Shown here in pieces: positions 9,288 through 21,363 of a stretch of 64,000 bases of DNA. Under the pieces are notes generated by a model, which was not told the DNA's origin, made no database searches, and saw only the letters and a list, made by a program, of their open reading frames with translations. Position numbers and translations under genes: made by a program. Numbering within the stretch: the stretch's first letter is position 1; the number at the start of each line of letters is the position of its first letter. This DNA is from Mrakia gelida (Eukaryota; Basidiomycota; Tremellomycetes; Cystofilobasidiales; Mrakiaceae). Location: contig BRON01000013.1 in NCBI GenBank assembly GCA_024345305.1, positions 806,001 through 870,000 on the forward strand. The letters run 5' to 3'.

Positions 9288-11753
9288 CTAACTCCCAGGC
9301 AAAAAAGCAGCAGGCCAAGCATCTCCTCCTCCTCCGCTTCCTCCTGGTCGAGCTCCGACGCGTCCTTTGAACTTCGCGTCCTGAACGGCGCCGCTGAACC
9401 TGGAAATGATTGAGCGGAGGCCTTCCTACAAGTACCGCGTGCAAAATGTCCCGAAGTGGGAAAGAGAAGAAGCGAGTCAGCGTGGAGCGACGAAGGAAGG
9501 ATGAGGAAACGATGGACGAAAAGACGCGACGCGGACGAACCATCTCGATCTCCGGGTCCATCATGTCCTCCTCGTCTTCGGCGTCACTTCCTCCGAGATA
9601 CCATCCGACTACTCCAGCCCGGAACCAGCCGACGTTGTCTCTGTGAAAGCGAAAGAGGAAACGAAACGACGCGACGAGAGTCAGTTTCCCCTCGTTCGTT
9701 CGTCCGTCCTCTTTTCTCCTCTCCTCCTCGTACAGTGGAACGCGAAAGAAAACTCACCGATACCCAATCAACTCACTCCTCAAATCCTCCATCCCCCTCC
9801 TCAAATCCTTCAGCTTCCCAACCGTCTCCCTCGTCAACTTCAAATCCCTCTTCACCCCTTCGCTCCTCCTCCACCCACTCCCACCTCCCTCTCCACCCCA
9901 TCCTCCCCCTGTTCCAACCCCATTCCCATACCCTCCAACTCCCTCATCCTCCTCCCTCCCCCTCCCGAGCGCCAACTCCCTCGCCCTCCCCACAAGAGGC
10001 AACCAAACCGGATCCCTTCTCCTCTCCTCCTCCAACACCATCTCACTCGCGAAGAACTCCTCTTGCAGTTTCCCTCCAAGCTTGGATGCGCGGTCGGCGA
10101 GGGGGAGGGTGGCTTCGATGGAAGACTGGAGGGATTGGAGGGAGGTGGAGAGGTGCGAGAGGAGGGAGGTGAGGTGGGTTCGGAAGAGTTTGAGGGAGCG
10201 GGCTGAGGGTGGTGGGGGGTTGTGGGTGGTGAGGGAGGAAGAAGAGGGTGGGGAGGTGAGGAGAGGGAGTTGGGGAGAGGACGGGTCGGAGGAAGGAGGG
10301 GGAGGGGAGATGGTGAGGAGGTGGGTTTCTAGGCGGGCGAACTGATGGACGAGGAGGGAAGGGAGTCAGAGAGGGAGGAAGAGGGAGGGAGGGCGAGAGG
10401 AAAAAGAGACGAACCTCGTGAACGATCCAGGAGAAGGAGTTGATGCCTTCGGAGTTGATGCCGCTGAAGGGAAGAAAGGGGAAAAAGTCAGCGACGAGAC
10501 GAGACGAGCGAGACGCGTCGACGAAGAGTGAGGGAGAGGTTCGAACGTACATGAGTTTGTCCTTCATGTCCCTTGTGAGATCTCCGAGATCTACCAGGCT
10601 TTCAGCTAAGATTTCTTTGTCTTGAAGTTTTGATCCTCTGCAAGAAAGCGACGAGGGGCGCAAGGAAGACGAATGAAAGTCAGCTCGCGTCGTCGCTGCC
10701 CGCCCTCCCCTCCTTCGCTCCTTTTCTCCCAAACCAGACAGCCCCCAAAAGATGGACTCACCTCTTCACAGCCATAGCCAACTCCCAGATCTCCACCTGA
10801 TGCAGTCCCATCTGGTTCATATCGCTCAACTCTACCACGCTCTGGAAGATATCACTCGCTCGACTAGCTTCCTCCCTCAACTTCCTCGCTACCACTCCGA
10901 CCTTCATCGGCGGGCCAGTCTGTACGTCCGTTCCCGAGTAGGGGTAGTTGGTTGAGCAGTGAAGGCCGAGTCCGATTGTGTGGCAGTAGGAGGAGTAGAG
11001 AAGGGCTGGGAGGGAGACGGAGGAGGTGAAGGGGAGGAGGAGGAGGGATCCGAGGGGGGAGAGAGAGAGGGAGGGGATTACTGGAAGATCAGCCATGGAG
11101 GCGATGGCAAGAGATTAGATACGAGATAAAGATGAGGGTGCCCACGAGGCGGGGAGGCAAGAGAAACAGGGAGCAGGAGCGGGAAGGAGGAAACAGTCGA
11201 GCTCACGATCTGTAACCCTCTTGTACGCGGCGTAGATGACTCCCAAGACCGGCACCGAGACCATCAACGCAACCAGAACCATAAGGATTGGATACCAAGA
11301 CTGAGCGACGAAGAGCCAGAGAGCCTTGTAGGCGAACGTAGCGAGTTTGTTGAACACAACGATCGACTTCCTCTTTGGTTTCGGTCGAGCTGCTACTCGA
11401 GCTGCTGGAGCCGACCAGGCTGGAGAGCTTGGGGCTGGAGGAGGAGGAGGTCGAGGGGCTACTGCTGCTGCTGAGATGGCCGAAGGAGGAGATGGGGGCG
11501 GGGGAGGGACTCGAGAGGGCGAGGGAGGAGGCGAAGTAGCAGGAGTGGTGGAGGTCGAGGTGGGAGTCGAAGGTCGAGCAGGAATGGAGGGTTTTACGGA
11601 GGATTTCGCTGGACTTGAGATGGGAGTACTAGCTACTCCTGCTGGTCTACTTTTCTTGCCTTTCGGAGCCATGGCGAGAAGAGGAAGAAGGTGAGCGTTG
11701 GCGGTATCTGCGAGGGGAGGGAAGGGAGCGAGCTCTGCGAAACTCGAGCTCAT
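9288..11753 (-). CDS. Two-helix membrane protein with cytosolic helical C-terminal domain
   Basis: Seven exons join in frame. The N-terminal 120 residues are Pro/Ser/Ala-rich and disordered, ending in a basic patch (RPKPKRKSIVVFNK). Helix one is YPILMVLVALMVSVPVLGVI; helix two lies in IPSLSLSPLGSLLLLPFTSS and the following hydrophobic residues. The rest is soluble and helical: VGVVARKLREEASRASDIFQ, ELSDMNQMGLHQVEIWELAM, KEILAESLVDLGDLTRDMKD, then a Pro/Ser loop and a Gly-rich loop in a long helical region. Near the end come DNVGWFRAGVVGWYLGG and EGLRSIISRFSGAVQDAKF, and the protein ends ...WPAAFLPGS. The start may be 11753 (MSSSFAEL) or 11672 (MAPKGKKS); the second is a good alternative. The layout suggests an ER or nuclear-envelope protein. 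I do not recognise the family. Confidence 0.7.
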
Positions 11754-11847
11754 GACGTCGGGCTCCTCCTTCCTCCCTAACGACTAGCTCGGCTTCCCTC
11801 GGCAACGAGAAAACCTTCCTCCGCCCTTCGACGACCCCCCGCCTCGG
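11754..11847. promoter_or_regulatory. Short bidirectional promoter space
   Basis: Only 94 nt (175 nt if the left gene starts at 11672) separate two divergent start codons, so the two genes probably share promoter elements. The DNA is GC- and CT-rich; no specific site could be identified. Either start codon could be misplaced, which would change the size. Confidence 0.35.
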
Positions 11848-13714
11848 ATGCCTCTCTTCTCCTCCCCTCATCCTTCCGCTCCTTCTCAACGGAATCCTCT
11901 TCGAACGAAGACGAACGAAGGTGGCGGGCCTCGCCCTCCTCACCGGTCCAGATCCGATGGTCAGGGAGCGTTCGCCGTCGATATGATCAGGCAGATGAGA
12001 GGAGAGACTGTAGATGAGGAGGAGGAAGAGGTGGATCCTAAGGAGGAGAGTAGGCGGAGGAAGAGGGAGAAGGAGGGGAAGAGTGGGAAGGGTGGGAAGG
12101 GTGGGAAGGTCAAGAGGGAGGAGAAGATCAAGGAGGAGGAGAAGGGGGAGAACGACGACGAGGGAGCTGGAGCTCGAGCAAGAGGATCGATAGGAGGTCG
12201 GGGACGGACTCCCAGTGCTGGTGGAGACGAGGAAAACGTAGAGATGGAGCAGGAGGAGGAGGAAGAGGAGCCAGAGGTGTTCTCGACGAACGATGCGTTC
12301 GGATTCGGGTCAGTTCGAGCTTTTCTCCTTTACCAAAGCCTTACCCGAGACATCGAAGCCGACGTGTATAGTTCTCGATTCTGCGTTCCTCCAGAATCAC
12401 AGCTCACAGGCTCAAAGGTTCGTCCCTGCGTCTCGCCTCTAGATCCTCCCGACGCCCGTCCATCTCCTCCCTCCCTCCCTGACCTTCTCTCCCACCTCTT
12501 TGAACAGCTCAACCTCCCTCCCTCCTCCCTAAACCTCGTCTCAAACCCCCTCCACCCCCTCCACCACCCAAAACTCCCTCCCTCCCGTCGCTTCCATCAA
12601 CACCAACCTCTCGCTCCGACCCTCCTCCCGACCCGCTCAGCGACGACGAGAACATGCGAGCCATCCTCGGAGGGAAACGACGGAAGCGGAAGGGAGATGT
12701 GGAGATAGACGTGGATGTGAAGCCGAAGGTGGTGGTGAAGAGACCGAGGAGGGAGTCGACGACGAGGGCTGCGAAGGAGAAGACGACGACGACGAGTCGC
12801 GTGTCGGCTGGTTCGAAGGGAAAGGGGAAGAAGAAGCTCGTAGGAGACAGCGATGAAGAAGAGGAGGGAGACGGGGACGGTGGTCGGGGGATGGAAGAGT
12901 ACGCGGAATACGAAGAAGGGAAATCAGCTTCACCATCGTCTTCAAACCTCGACGCGTCTCCACCACCACCACCTCCTCCTCCTCGGTCCAAACCATCAAC
13001 GTCAACCACAACCACCACCTCGAATAAGAAGAAGCGTACCCCGGTCCTTCGATCTTCTTCCTCCTCGCCACCTCCAACGACTACCAAACCACCCTCCTCG
13101 TCCAAAACGAAACCACCAACCAAGGCTCGAAAATCCAAGAAAGTCTCCCTCCCCTCCTCCTCCTCCTCCCATGGCTCTGCGTCCTCCTCTCCACCACCAG
13201 CAGCGAAGCAGGAGTACCGCCCCATTAAAGCTAATCCGCGACCCAAAGCGAAGCCGAAACCTCGTCTGTCGAAGGGTGGTGGGTCGAAGAAGAGGGAGAG
13301 CGGTGGCGGAGGCGCGTCGACGACGAGGACGACGGTGGCGAGTTTCCCTTACGAGGTCAGTTTGCCTTCTTCGCGTTACTACTCTTCTCCTCTTCGTCAT
13401 GTTGTATCGGCTAGATCTGACGCTCGCCGCGTTTCACACAGAAATCAACCATCCCCCTCTCGCAAGCCTCCTCCCTGATCATCGTTGAACCGTCATCGGC
13501 TCCTCCCAAACCTGCTTCTCGTTCCACCTCTCGTTCTCCCCAACCTCAACCTCAATCCTCAACGGAAACGGAAACAGGAATGGACACCAACCCCTACGAG
13601 CGCTCAGAACCTCTTGTGGTGGACGTCGAAGACGAGGAGGAGGGAAGAGTGGTCGTGCAGCAGGAGGAGGTGGAGGTGGTGGTGGAGTTGGATTCGGATG
13701 ATCTGTATTCTTGA
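11848..13714 (+). CDS. Intrinsically disordered, highly charged protein, probably nuclear
   Basis: Exon 1 (MPLFSSPHPSAPSQRNP...) is followed by small exons joined through GTCAGT and GTTCGT donors, including ITAHRLK and a Pro-rich stretch. After SDPPPDPLSDDENMRAILGG come basic clusters (GKRRKRKGD, KVVVKRPRRES, GSKGKGKKKL), acidic runs (EEEEEVDPKEE, MEQEEEEEEPEVF, GDSDEEEEGDGDGG), Ser/Thr/Pro-rich blocks and a C-terminal acidic tail ending DSDDLYS. The motif DAFGFG|ITAHRLK and the segment QEYRPIKANPRPKAKPKPRL are the only parts that look conserved. The many Lys/Arg clusters read as nuclear localisation signals. No fold is visible and no function can be assigned. Confidence 0.65.
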
Positions 13715-14084
13715 GAGGATTTGGTGAGAGGCAAGGGGGGGAAACGGGGGGAAAGGGGATGGGGAACGAGTGAGTCTTTCCTTTGATCTCCACTGACTCG
13801 TCTGCCTTGTTCGTCCTTCGTTCGTTCACAGTTTTCTGACGCCGACTTTCTTTCTTTACGAGATAACGATGACGATAACGAGAACGATCTATACTGCTTT
13901 GTTTGCCTTGTTGTGAAGTAGGGGAGGGGAGAGGGACAGAGACAGCCCGACGCGTCGAGCGGGAGGGAGTTTGCGATTCGCTTGCGCGATACTTGATAGC
14001 GAGAGGACGAGAGGGTCAGGTCCGAAGCGAAGCGAAGTACAACATATCAATAGGCGGTACAGAGGGAGGCGACAGATCCGGTCG
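13715..14084. other. Convergent intergenic space
   Basis: 370 nt between two genes that end towards each other; expected to carry both 3' ends. A GACGCGTC lies at 13949. No coding potential was recognised. Confidence 0.4.
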
Positions 14085-17000
14085 TTAAGTAGATAGCGGA
14101 AGGGAGAGCAAGTCCGAGAGCGAAGGGGCCGGGGCCAGAGAGGGAGTAACGAAGGGAAAGAGGGAAGAGAGAGAGATCACTGCAGAGTTGCCTTTCCGTC
14201 GACGCATCTCAGTCGAGCGAGGAGGACTGCTGATTTGGGAGTGCTGGCAAAACAAACACGAGGGCGAAGAGAGGGAGTCAGCGAACGAACAGGAACAACG
14301 AAATCGGAAAGCTCGCTCGACGCGTCGAACTGGAAACTCACCCAATCCTCGAAACCTTGCACGACAACTGCTTTGGCTCCTCGTCCAGACTGCTCATCTG
14401 AAGAGGTTTCTGAGCGTCGTCTTGGCTCATCTTGCGGTGGGTAGTCGTCCACGTTCCCCAGGGCTCGTTCGTTGGTCGATCGGAGTGGACGTTGAAAGAC
14501 GCGGATCTGCGAGCGAAGACGAAGGGGGTGAGCTCGAGAGAAATTGATGCGAGAGGGTGAAGATAGGAGAGTAGGAGCGTACCCAGTAGGACCGTGAGAG
14601 ACCATCACAGCCCAATCAGTCGCGCTGATACTTCCGACGACGAGGATGATCCGGTCTTTGGTGAGCTCGCGATGGCGGTGGGAGTGGAGCTGGAGAGAGG
14701 ACGAACCCAAAGTCAGCTACACCGCTTCGGAGAAGTCATACGAGTGGTACTGATGCTGACCTTGAAAATCTCCTCGACGTTCTCCTCGAGATATCTCCTC
14801 GCCGCGACGAACGAGCTCAAGAACTGACACTCGCATCCCTCCATCACGAGCCCGCTCTTGGTCATCCCGTTCCGAAGAGAGTACTCGACTCGACGAGACA
14901 CTTCTTTGGTGGTTGAGGAGCCCTGAGGGTTGTTCCGACGAGCGAAGCGAACCGAGACGGGAGGGAGGAGCTGAACGTCTTGACCGCCAACGGAACGGGC
15001 TCCGAACTGGTGGGAGAGGAGGAGAGAAAAGAAGGTGAACGGGTAATTGAGACGGAAGATAGAGTGGGTAAGATATACTTACGGTTTCCTGAAGGACGTC
15101 AGGGTAAGAGACGACCTTGCGATGGTCTCGAGCGAGGCGCGAGTCTTCGGTGATCTGAACGAAGAAGAAGAAAGATGGGTTCAGCTGTTGGAGTCTCTAA
15201 ATTCGAGCACGATAGGTTTCCACTCACATCCACAAGGTTCACGAATGACCCCACCCCATCAACGTATCCAATCGCTCCGAGAGGGACTGGCGTGGGAGTC
15301 CAGAGAGGGATTGCTGAGCAAAGAAAATCGAAAGACGCGTCGAGGTCAGGTCGAGCGAGGGGGACGAGCGAGCGATTCTGCACCTAATCTCGCACTCACA
15401 CAGTCTATCGTCGAACATGTGGTCGAGATGATGTCGATATGCCCTCTCAGCCTTGTGAGTCGACTCCAGAACCTCCTTGAAAGTTCGTCCAGGGAGGAAG
15501 AGCGGCGATTCGGGACTCGAGCTCGAAGAACTGCCGTCTTCGAAGGTCGCTCCGGTTTCAGGAAGCTCGGTGATTGTTCCTTCGGGCGAAAGAATGCTGA
15601 GAAGAGAGGTTCGAGAGGAGGGCGTGACTCAGAGGCCGACGAAACTCGAGCAGCCGTCGAGAAAGACCGACTCACGCCTGAAGTTCTGGGACGAAGACGT
15701 CGTGAGCTGTCCGATAAGAGGTCGAAGATGACGAAGAAGAGGACATCGAGGCGGCAACGAGGGGAGGTGCTGGTAAAAACGACGAAGGAAGAACAGATCA
15801 GCCACGACAGACCTGAAGTCCGAAAAAGAGAAACGCGACTCACCACCTCCTCCCAAATCCAACCCCAAACCAGATCCCAACTTCTCTTCAAACTCAGCGT
15901 AGTGCCGTCCTTGATAGAGAACACCGCTCTGCTTGACAAGCAAGGCAAACGAGGGTCGAGCGACAGGATCTGCGAGCCAACACGAATTGATGAGCGTTTG
16001 CAGCGAGAGGGAGGTGTCCTTGGGGAAAACGGGTCGTCGGTTGTCCTCTGCAGATTGAGAGTGCATCGAGTCAGTTTGGCACAAGGTCGCAGGGAACGAG
16101 GGGGATGAGAAGCACTCACCAACGACGGCGCGTCGAATCTCTGCCTCGTCCGAGAAACCGAAGGGGACCTCTCCGCTGAGGATCTCCACGCAGGTGATTC
16201 CGAAGGCGTAGACGTCGCTGGATCTCGAGAGTACCCCTGTAACGATCCTTTCGGGACTGAGAAAACGCGAGGAGGTTCAGCTGAGGTCGAGAGATGGTCT
16301 GAGCCTCGCGCAACTCACCTCATCCACCGAAGAGTCCCAGCGTTGGGTCGGATGTCTCCACTCGTCGACGAGATGCTCTGTTTGATGAACGAAAGACCGA
16401 AGTCGGTGACGAGAACGTGACCTTCCGAGTCGATGAGGATGTTGTTGGCCTGAAGAAGCGAAGCGAAACGACGGGACGAGTGAGAAAGGGAAGGACGCGG
16501 CGAATAAAGCAGACTCGGACCAGAGCTCACCTTGAGGTCGCCGTGGATGACGTCTCTCGAGTGAAGGTAGTCCATTCCGAGGGCGATCTCATGGATCTGA
16601 AGTTGGGGAGAGCGGCAGTCAGTCTTCGAGGACGGAAGAGACAGGAAACAAGAGACGCGACGAACAATCCGAAGACGAGACTCCTGAGGATGACGAGAAA
16701 GGAACTTGAGCACGTTCCCTTTCTCCTGGAACGGGGAGACGATGAAGTAAGGTGGTGGCGAGGTAGTCGACGACGCTCCGAGGAAAGCTGCGAGACGGAA
16801 AAGGGACGGTGTCAGCGCTCAAGATCAGAAGCAGACGAGGACGAAAGAGATCAAGAGCTCACGGAGGACGTGTTGATATCTCAGCTTCCTCCAGATCTTG
16901 ACCTCGTTCAGGAACAGATCCTTGTTCGTTCCCTTCCCCATCTCCTTGATCGCGACGACCTGTTCTCGCCAACGTCCGTTCCCTGTAATAGAACGACGCG

Positions 17001-18947
17001 TCAGTCTTTCTTCGCTTCGAGCACATTATGAGTACTCACAGACGACCGAGTAGAAACCAGACTCGATGATCTCGAGGTGTTCGACCTCCAAAGTCGTGAT
17101 CGTCCCTGTTCGAGGCGACAAAAACGAACGGACTCGTCAGCGATCCGGGGCTGGACGATTCGACGAGACTCTGCTCACAGTCTGGCACAGCGTCTTGAGA
17201 AGCCGAGTCATTCGAACGTCGGATACACATGTCGAGACCTGACTTGATGAACTTCTCGTGGACTTGAGACGCGTCGTTCTCAACTTGAGACGGGTCGAGT
17301 CGATCCAAGGCTCGTTGCAGAGTTTTGACGGTCTCGGCCATCTCCCCGTCTGCAAGAAAAGAATGAGAGTAAGCGACTGGTCAGTCCGAAGGACTGTAAT
17401 AATGGTAAGGAGAGATCACGTACTTCGAATCTCCAGCTCTCGATACCTCTTCTCCTCAGTCTCCTTCGTGATGCGCGAAATTCTGTCGAGGAGTAAGGCG
17501 ACGTCGGCTTTCGAGTCTCGAGTCATTTGGAGTTGGAAGTAGGCGGTGTCGACTTGGGATTGAATTCTGCGAAGTGCAATCAGGTTTGATAAGCTTGGGA
17601 GGTCAGAGGAGGAGGAACGAGGAGACGTACTGGAAGATTTCGATGGAGTCGGCGAGATTGACGTTGAAGGACTGGATCCGAGCTGCATCGTCACTCGAGC
17701 GAAGATCTACACAAAGCGAGGTATATGTCAGTCGCAAGGTGGAGGAGAAGCGATGCAAAAAGCGGGAAGAACGAACAGAGCTTGAGAAAAGAGCGCGTCG
17801 TCTGCTTCTTCATGAACGCCGAGATCTCGTTGAGTTTACTGGAGAACGAAGCGAAAGTCAACCATTAGTATCCGGCACATACACTGAGGAAGTTGAGATA
17901 CAGAGCATACCCGAGAAGCTCCTCCAAATTCTTGATGAACAAGAAACCCTTCGCGTCGAGAGACGACGGTTCCCCTCCTCCCTTCTTGAGAAGAGCTTCG
18001 TTCGCCACCACCTGGTTGACGAGTGCGGTCACGATCCGAGACGCTCTCTCAATGAGTCGGAAGCTCGAAAGCTTGTTGGTTTGGACTGCCTGATGGAAGA
18101 AACAACGCGAACGACGGACGAAGGTCAGCTCGACGATCACCCTCTCTCCTCCCTTCCCAATTTGCTTCGACGAGACTCACCACGACCGAGTCCCACACGT
18201 CCGAGATGACACCTATACAGTTCTTGATCACCGCTCCGCCGACCACTCCTCCCACCTGAGCGAGAACTGAAGCTCCAAATCCAGCAACGAAGATGACCTG
18301 ACTGACGACCTCCATGTGGTTCATCGCCGCTTCCGCTGAAGCCTTCGCCTGGCCGAGCTCGGTCGTTTCGGTAGTGATTGAAGGTCCTAGTAGGGAAGTG
18401 ATCGACGTCGCGCGAGATCTTGGGTCTACAAGCGCGTTGGAGGAGGAAGGTAGGAGGAGAGGGCTGGGATGAGGAGAGATCGTCGAGACGCGTGAGAGAG
18501 GGGTGTTCTGCGAGAGGAGAAAGAACAAAGGGAGTGGAAAAAGGGGGGAGACCAATATTGTCAGCGGTCTGTTCGACTAGTTGGGTTGAGCTCGGGACCT
18601 TGAGAGGAAGGGAGGGAAGAGAACGAGAGGGAGGAGCTGACCTTCGCTGGACTTCTCCCTCTCTTGCTGTCCGGACTTCCTCCTCCGTGGATGACTCCTA
18701 CGCCTGGGATGTTGATGACCGTGTAGGAGCTGCCTCGCTCCGTCCATCTAGAGGGAGATATCCTCAGCTCGTCAGGGTCGGAGCCATGAGAGGAGGAGGA
18801 AGGAGGTCGAGAGGGATGCTTCTTTGGAAACGGTTGAGGGCTGGGAGGATCCTTGGGCGGAGGAGGAGGGGGAGTGCCGGGAGGAGGGGGGTGGGGAGAC
18901 GACGATAATTTCCGACTGAAGAACTTGGATAGCGAAGAAGAAGACAT
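14085..18947 (-). CDS. MLKL-like helical domain fused to protein kinase and an extra C-terminal domain
   Basis: About 20 exons join in phase to roughly 1,090 residues. Residues 1-150 are Ser/Pro-rich and disordered. Residues ~150-320 form a helical block (NKLSSFRLIERASRIVTALV, FLFIKNLEELLG, KLNEISAFMKKQ, TRSFLKLCDLRSSDDAARI, NVNLADSIEIF). This follows the N-terminal four-helix (MLKL/HeLo-like) domain seen in fungal kinases: an NKxxxxRLxxR helix, then an (S/T)RF(L) turn before the last helix. After a coiled linker, a kinase domain spans ~430-705: VVAIKEMGKG (Lys of strand 3), VIHGDLKANNILID (HGD in place of HRD), VTDFGLSF, GTLRWM.SPE, SSDVYAFGITCVEILSGEVP and CWLADPVARPSF, a TKL-type set. Residues ~805-980 (AIGYVDGVGSFVNLV, VSRRVEYSLRNGMTKSG, TKDRIILVVGSISATDWAVM) match, from memory, an uncharacterised domain common in basidiomycetes. 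Likely a membrane-acting signalling or cell-death kinase; the role is inferred. Confidence 0.82.
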
Positions 18948-19871
18948 GCGGGAACTGGTGGTGGTGATGGTGAGGGGGTTGGAAGGGAGGAGGGGGAGGG
19001 AAGGAGGGAGGGGGAGGGGAGGGGAGGGCGTTGTTCGTCGAGGGCGGAGCTACCTCCTGAGGGGCTCGTAGAGAGGCCGACGGTGTTGATTGAATTTCGT
19101 GCAGAGTCTGAAAGGTCGAGGTTGAGGTTGGAGAGTCGATCTGAGCTTGAGAAGAAGGACGAGGAGGTCAAGGAGGGCCGAGCAAAGACGACGAGTGAGC
19201 TCAGCATCGACCTGGAAGGGGTAGGAAACGAGGGAACTCCTTCCTTCCGCGAGACCGAGAGAAGCAGATGTCAAGACGCTAGCGGGCGGTAGCAGGGACA
19301 ACTGGATTTCAGCAAGAAAAACTCCAAGGCAGCCTGTTATCCTGTTCTCCTAGTAAAGAGGTGGCTCCGATGGAGATGTGAGGTCGACGAACTCCTTCCT
19401 CCTCCCTCCTTCCTCTGCTTCCCTCCTCAGGTTCGCTAACGGCTGACCGGTTGCGGTTCGAGACGTCTCGACGGTCACATCTTGTGACGAGCCGCGGATC
19501 AAAGTCTTGACCGAGGTAGAGAAGGAGGGCAAAAGAGAGAGACACCGTTGATTGGAAGGAGGGTCTCGAGCTTCGAAAGTTGAGCTTTGCGAATCGCGTC
19601 CGTCGGCTGGCTGATACCTCGTTTCTCCAAGAGTAAAGACTTCCCTTGATTTCGTACACCATCCTATCAGACATGTATCTTCTCAGTCTGGAAATGGGAA
19701 ATCTTCGAAGCTCGAGCTCGGCTCAGTGTGCTCAGCGATTTACGCGACGCGTCGAGAACGACCCGATCAAAACCAGAGCAACAACGCCATCAAAATCCAG
19801 AGCCTACCAACCTTTTCCACTCCCTCTAACAAACCTACACTTCTCCCTCCTATCCTCCGACACATTCTCCC
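18948..19871. promoter_or_regulatory. Upstream region of the kinase gene
   Basis: About 920 nt between two minus-strand genes. It contains short CT/GA-rich tracts and a GACGCGTC at 19746. No exon that fits either neighbour was found, so I read it as the kinase promoter plus the 3' end of the F-box gene. Confidence 0.4.
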
Positions 19872-21040
19872 TCATAAACTTCCCAAACATCTCCTCAATC
19901 TCCTCCTCATCCTGGATCTAAACTCCAACCTCAACCCAGGGAAACTCTCCTTGAACTCCCTCCCTTCTCCCTCCAACTCAAGCCTCAGGAACGCAAGGAG
20001 CGAAACCGAGATAATACCTACTTGCCAAGTCCTCATCTCCGCTAGTCCGAATCGACGAAGATCGAATCGAAGCGTCGCGGTCGCGTCGAGATCGTATGGA
20101 GGGGAGAAAAGACGAGCAATGACTTCCGATGTTTCCATGTAGTCCATGCAGCCTTCTTCTTCGTGGACTTTGCATACTCGGATGGCTCGACGGATGAGGG
20201 AGTTACCCGCGAGGGAGACGAACTCGACTTCGACGTCGAAGGTCGCTCGTCCTTCATGCGAGGCCGTCTGGTCGCCGTGGTCTTTGATCCCCACGATCCT
20301 CTTTGAGAGGAGAAGACGGGGTTTGATGACGGTGTTGTAGAGGATGAGAAGATGGTTCTGTTCGGGGTCCTTGGCGGTTTCGAGGAGGTAGGAGAGTTCG
20401 TCGAGGTGAGGGAAGAGCATTCGATTGCTGGATCCTCTTGCTTCGAGAGCGAGGGGTTCGGTGTCCTTGAGGGTTTGGAGAAGGGTGGGGGGGATGGAAG
20501 AGAGGTGAGATGGACGGATGCAGAGGGAGAGGGTTCGAAGGAGATGGAGGCCGAGGTGAGGATGACGACGAGAGCGAGCAGAGATGAAGGGGACCTGGTG
20601 TGAGAGAAGCGAGGACAGAGAGAGCTGGTCAGGGCCAGCTCAGCGGAAACAGGGAAGGAGAACAGGTGCCTGCATGGTAGAAGAGAGACTGGAAGCTGTC
20701 GAAAGTGGTGACCTCGACGTGAGTGTAGAGAAGACGTGCTGCGATCTTGGGCATCGCGAAGCTCGTCCTCGAAACGGAGGCGAGCGTTGCGACGTCGGCC
20801 TGCTGTAGGATACCCAAGATAACCTCGTAGGGAGGGTTGGGGAAAGGTCCTCGGAGGATGCTCGACGCGGTTCCTCGATCGAAAGAGGAGGAAGCAGTTG
20901 GCTGGGGGGAAGGAACCAAAGGAGGGGAGACGCAGGACGTTCGGGGTCAGAGTCGTTTCCGAGGGACCAGCAGGAGCTGAAGGCGCAAAACTCACGTTCT
21001 GAAGAAGCAAGGATTCGAAGGCAAGCATGATGGCGTCCAT
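19872..21040 (-). CDS. F-box-like protein
   Basis: Start at 21040 with MDAIMLAFESLLLQN, a GTGAGT intron, then an exon with NPPYEVILGILQQADVATLA followed by SVSRTSFAMPKIAARLLYTH. This is the Pro-(x)-Glu-Val-(x)2-Ile-Leu helix and leucine pattern of fungal F-box domains, followed by LYxHV as in most of that class. The last exon holds HPHLGLHLLRTLSLCIRPSH, LPHLDELSYLLETAKD-like helices (here FPHLDELSYLLETAKD), a strand-rich region (GRATFDVEVEFVSLAGNS) and a charged end (RLEFRSRMRRRLRRC). The total is about 330 residues. F-box proteins pair with Skp1 in SCF ubiquitin ligases; the substrate is unknown. The donor of the second intron was not settled exactly. Confidence 0.65.
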
Positions 21041-21363
21041 GGTGGATCAATAGGAAGACTGTAGAAGGAGGAAAGGCGAAGGAAGGAAAGAGGAGGCGAA
21101 GAAGGTGAGCTTCGGAGCGTCCCTTCTCGACGCCGTCTTCTTCAATTACCCGGGAAGCCAGAAATCACCTCTGTTTCGGAGAGATGAGATGGGCGGTGTC
21201 TGGGAATGACACGGATCCGCAGCTGGGAGAAAGCTGCTAGAAGAGAGGGTGTGGAAGTCGGTAGCGAAGGAGCAGCCTCAGCTCGATTCGAATTCCCACC
21301 CAGAGGGGAGGAGCTCAGTTCGCTCCCGCAAACCGCCATCGCCAGCAAAGTTCCTCTTTCAGG
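21041..21363. promoter_or_regulatory. Divergent promoter region, F-box gene / Yvc1 gene
   Basis: 323 nt between divergent start codons, so the promoters are probably shared or overlapping. No defined transcription-factor site was recognised. Confidence 0.4.
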
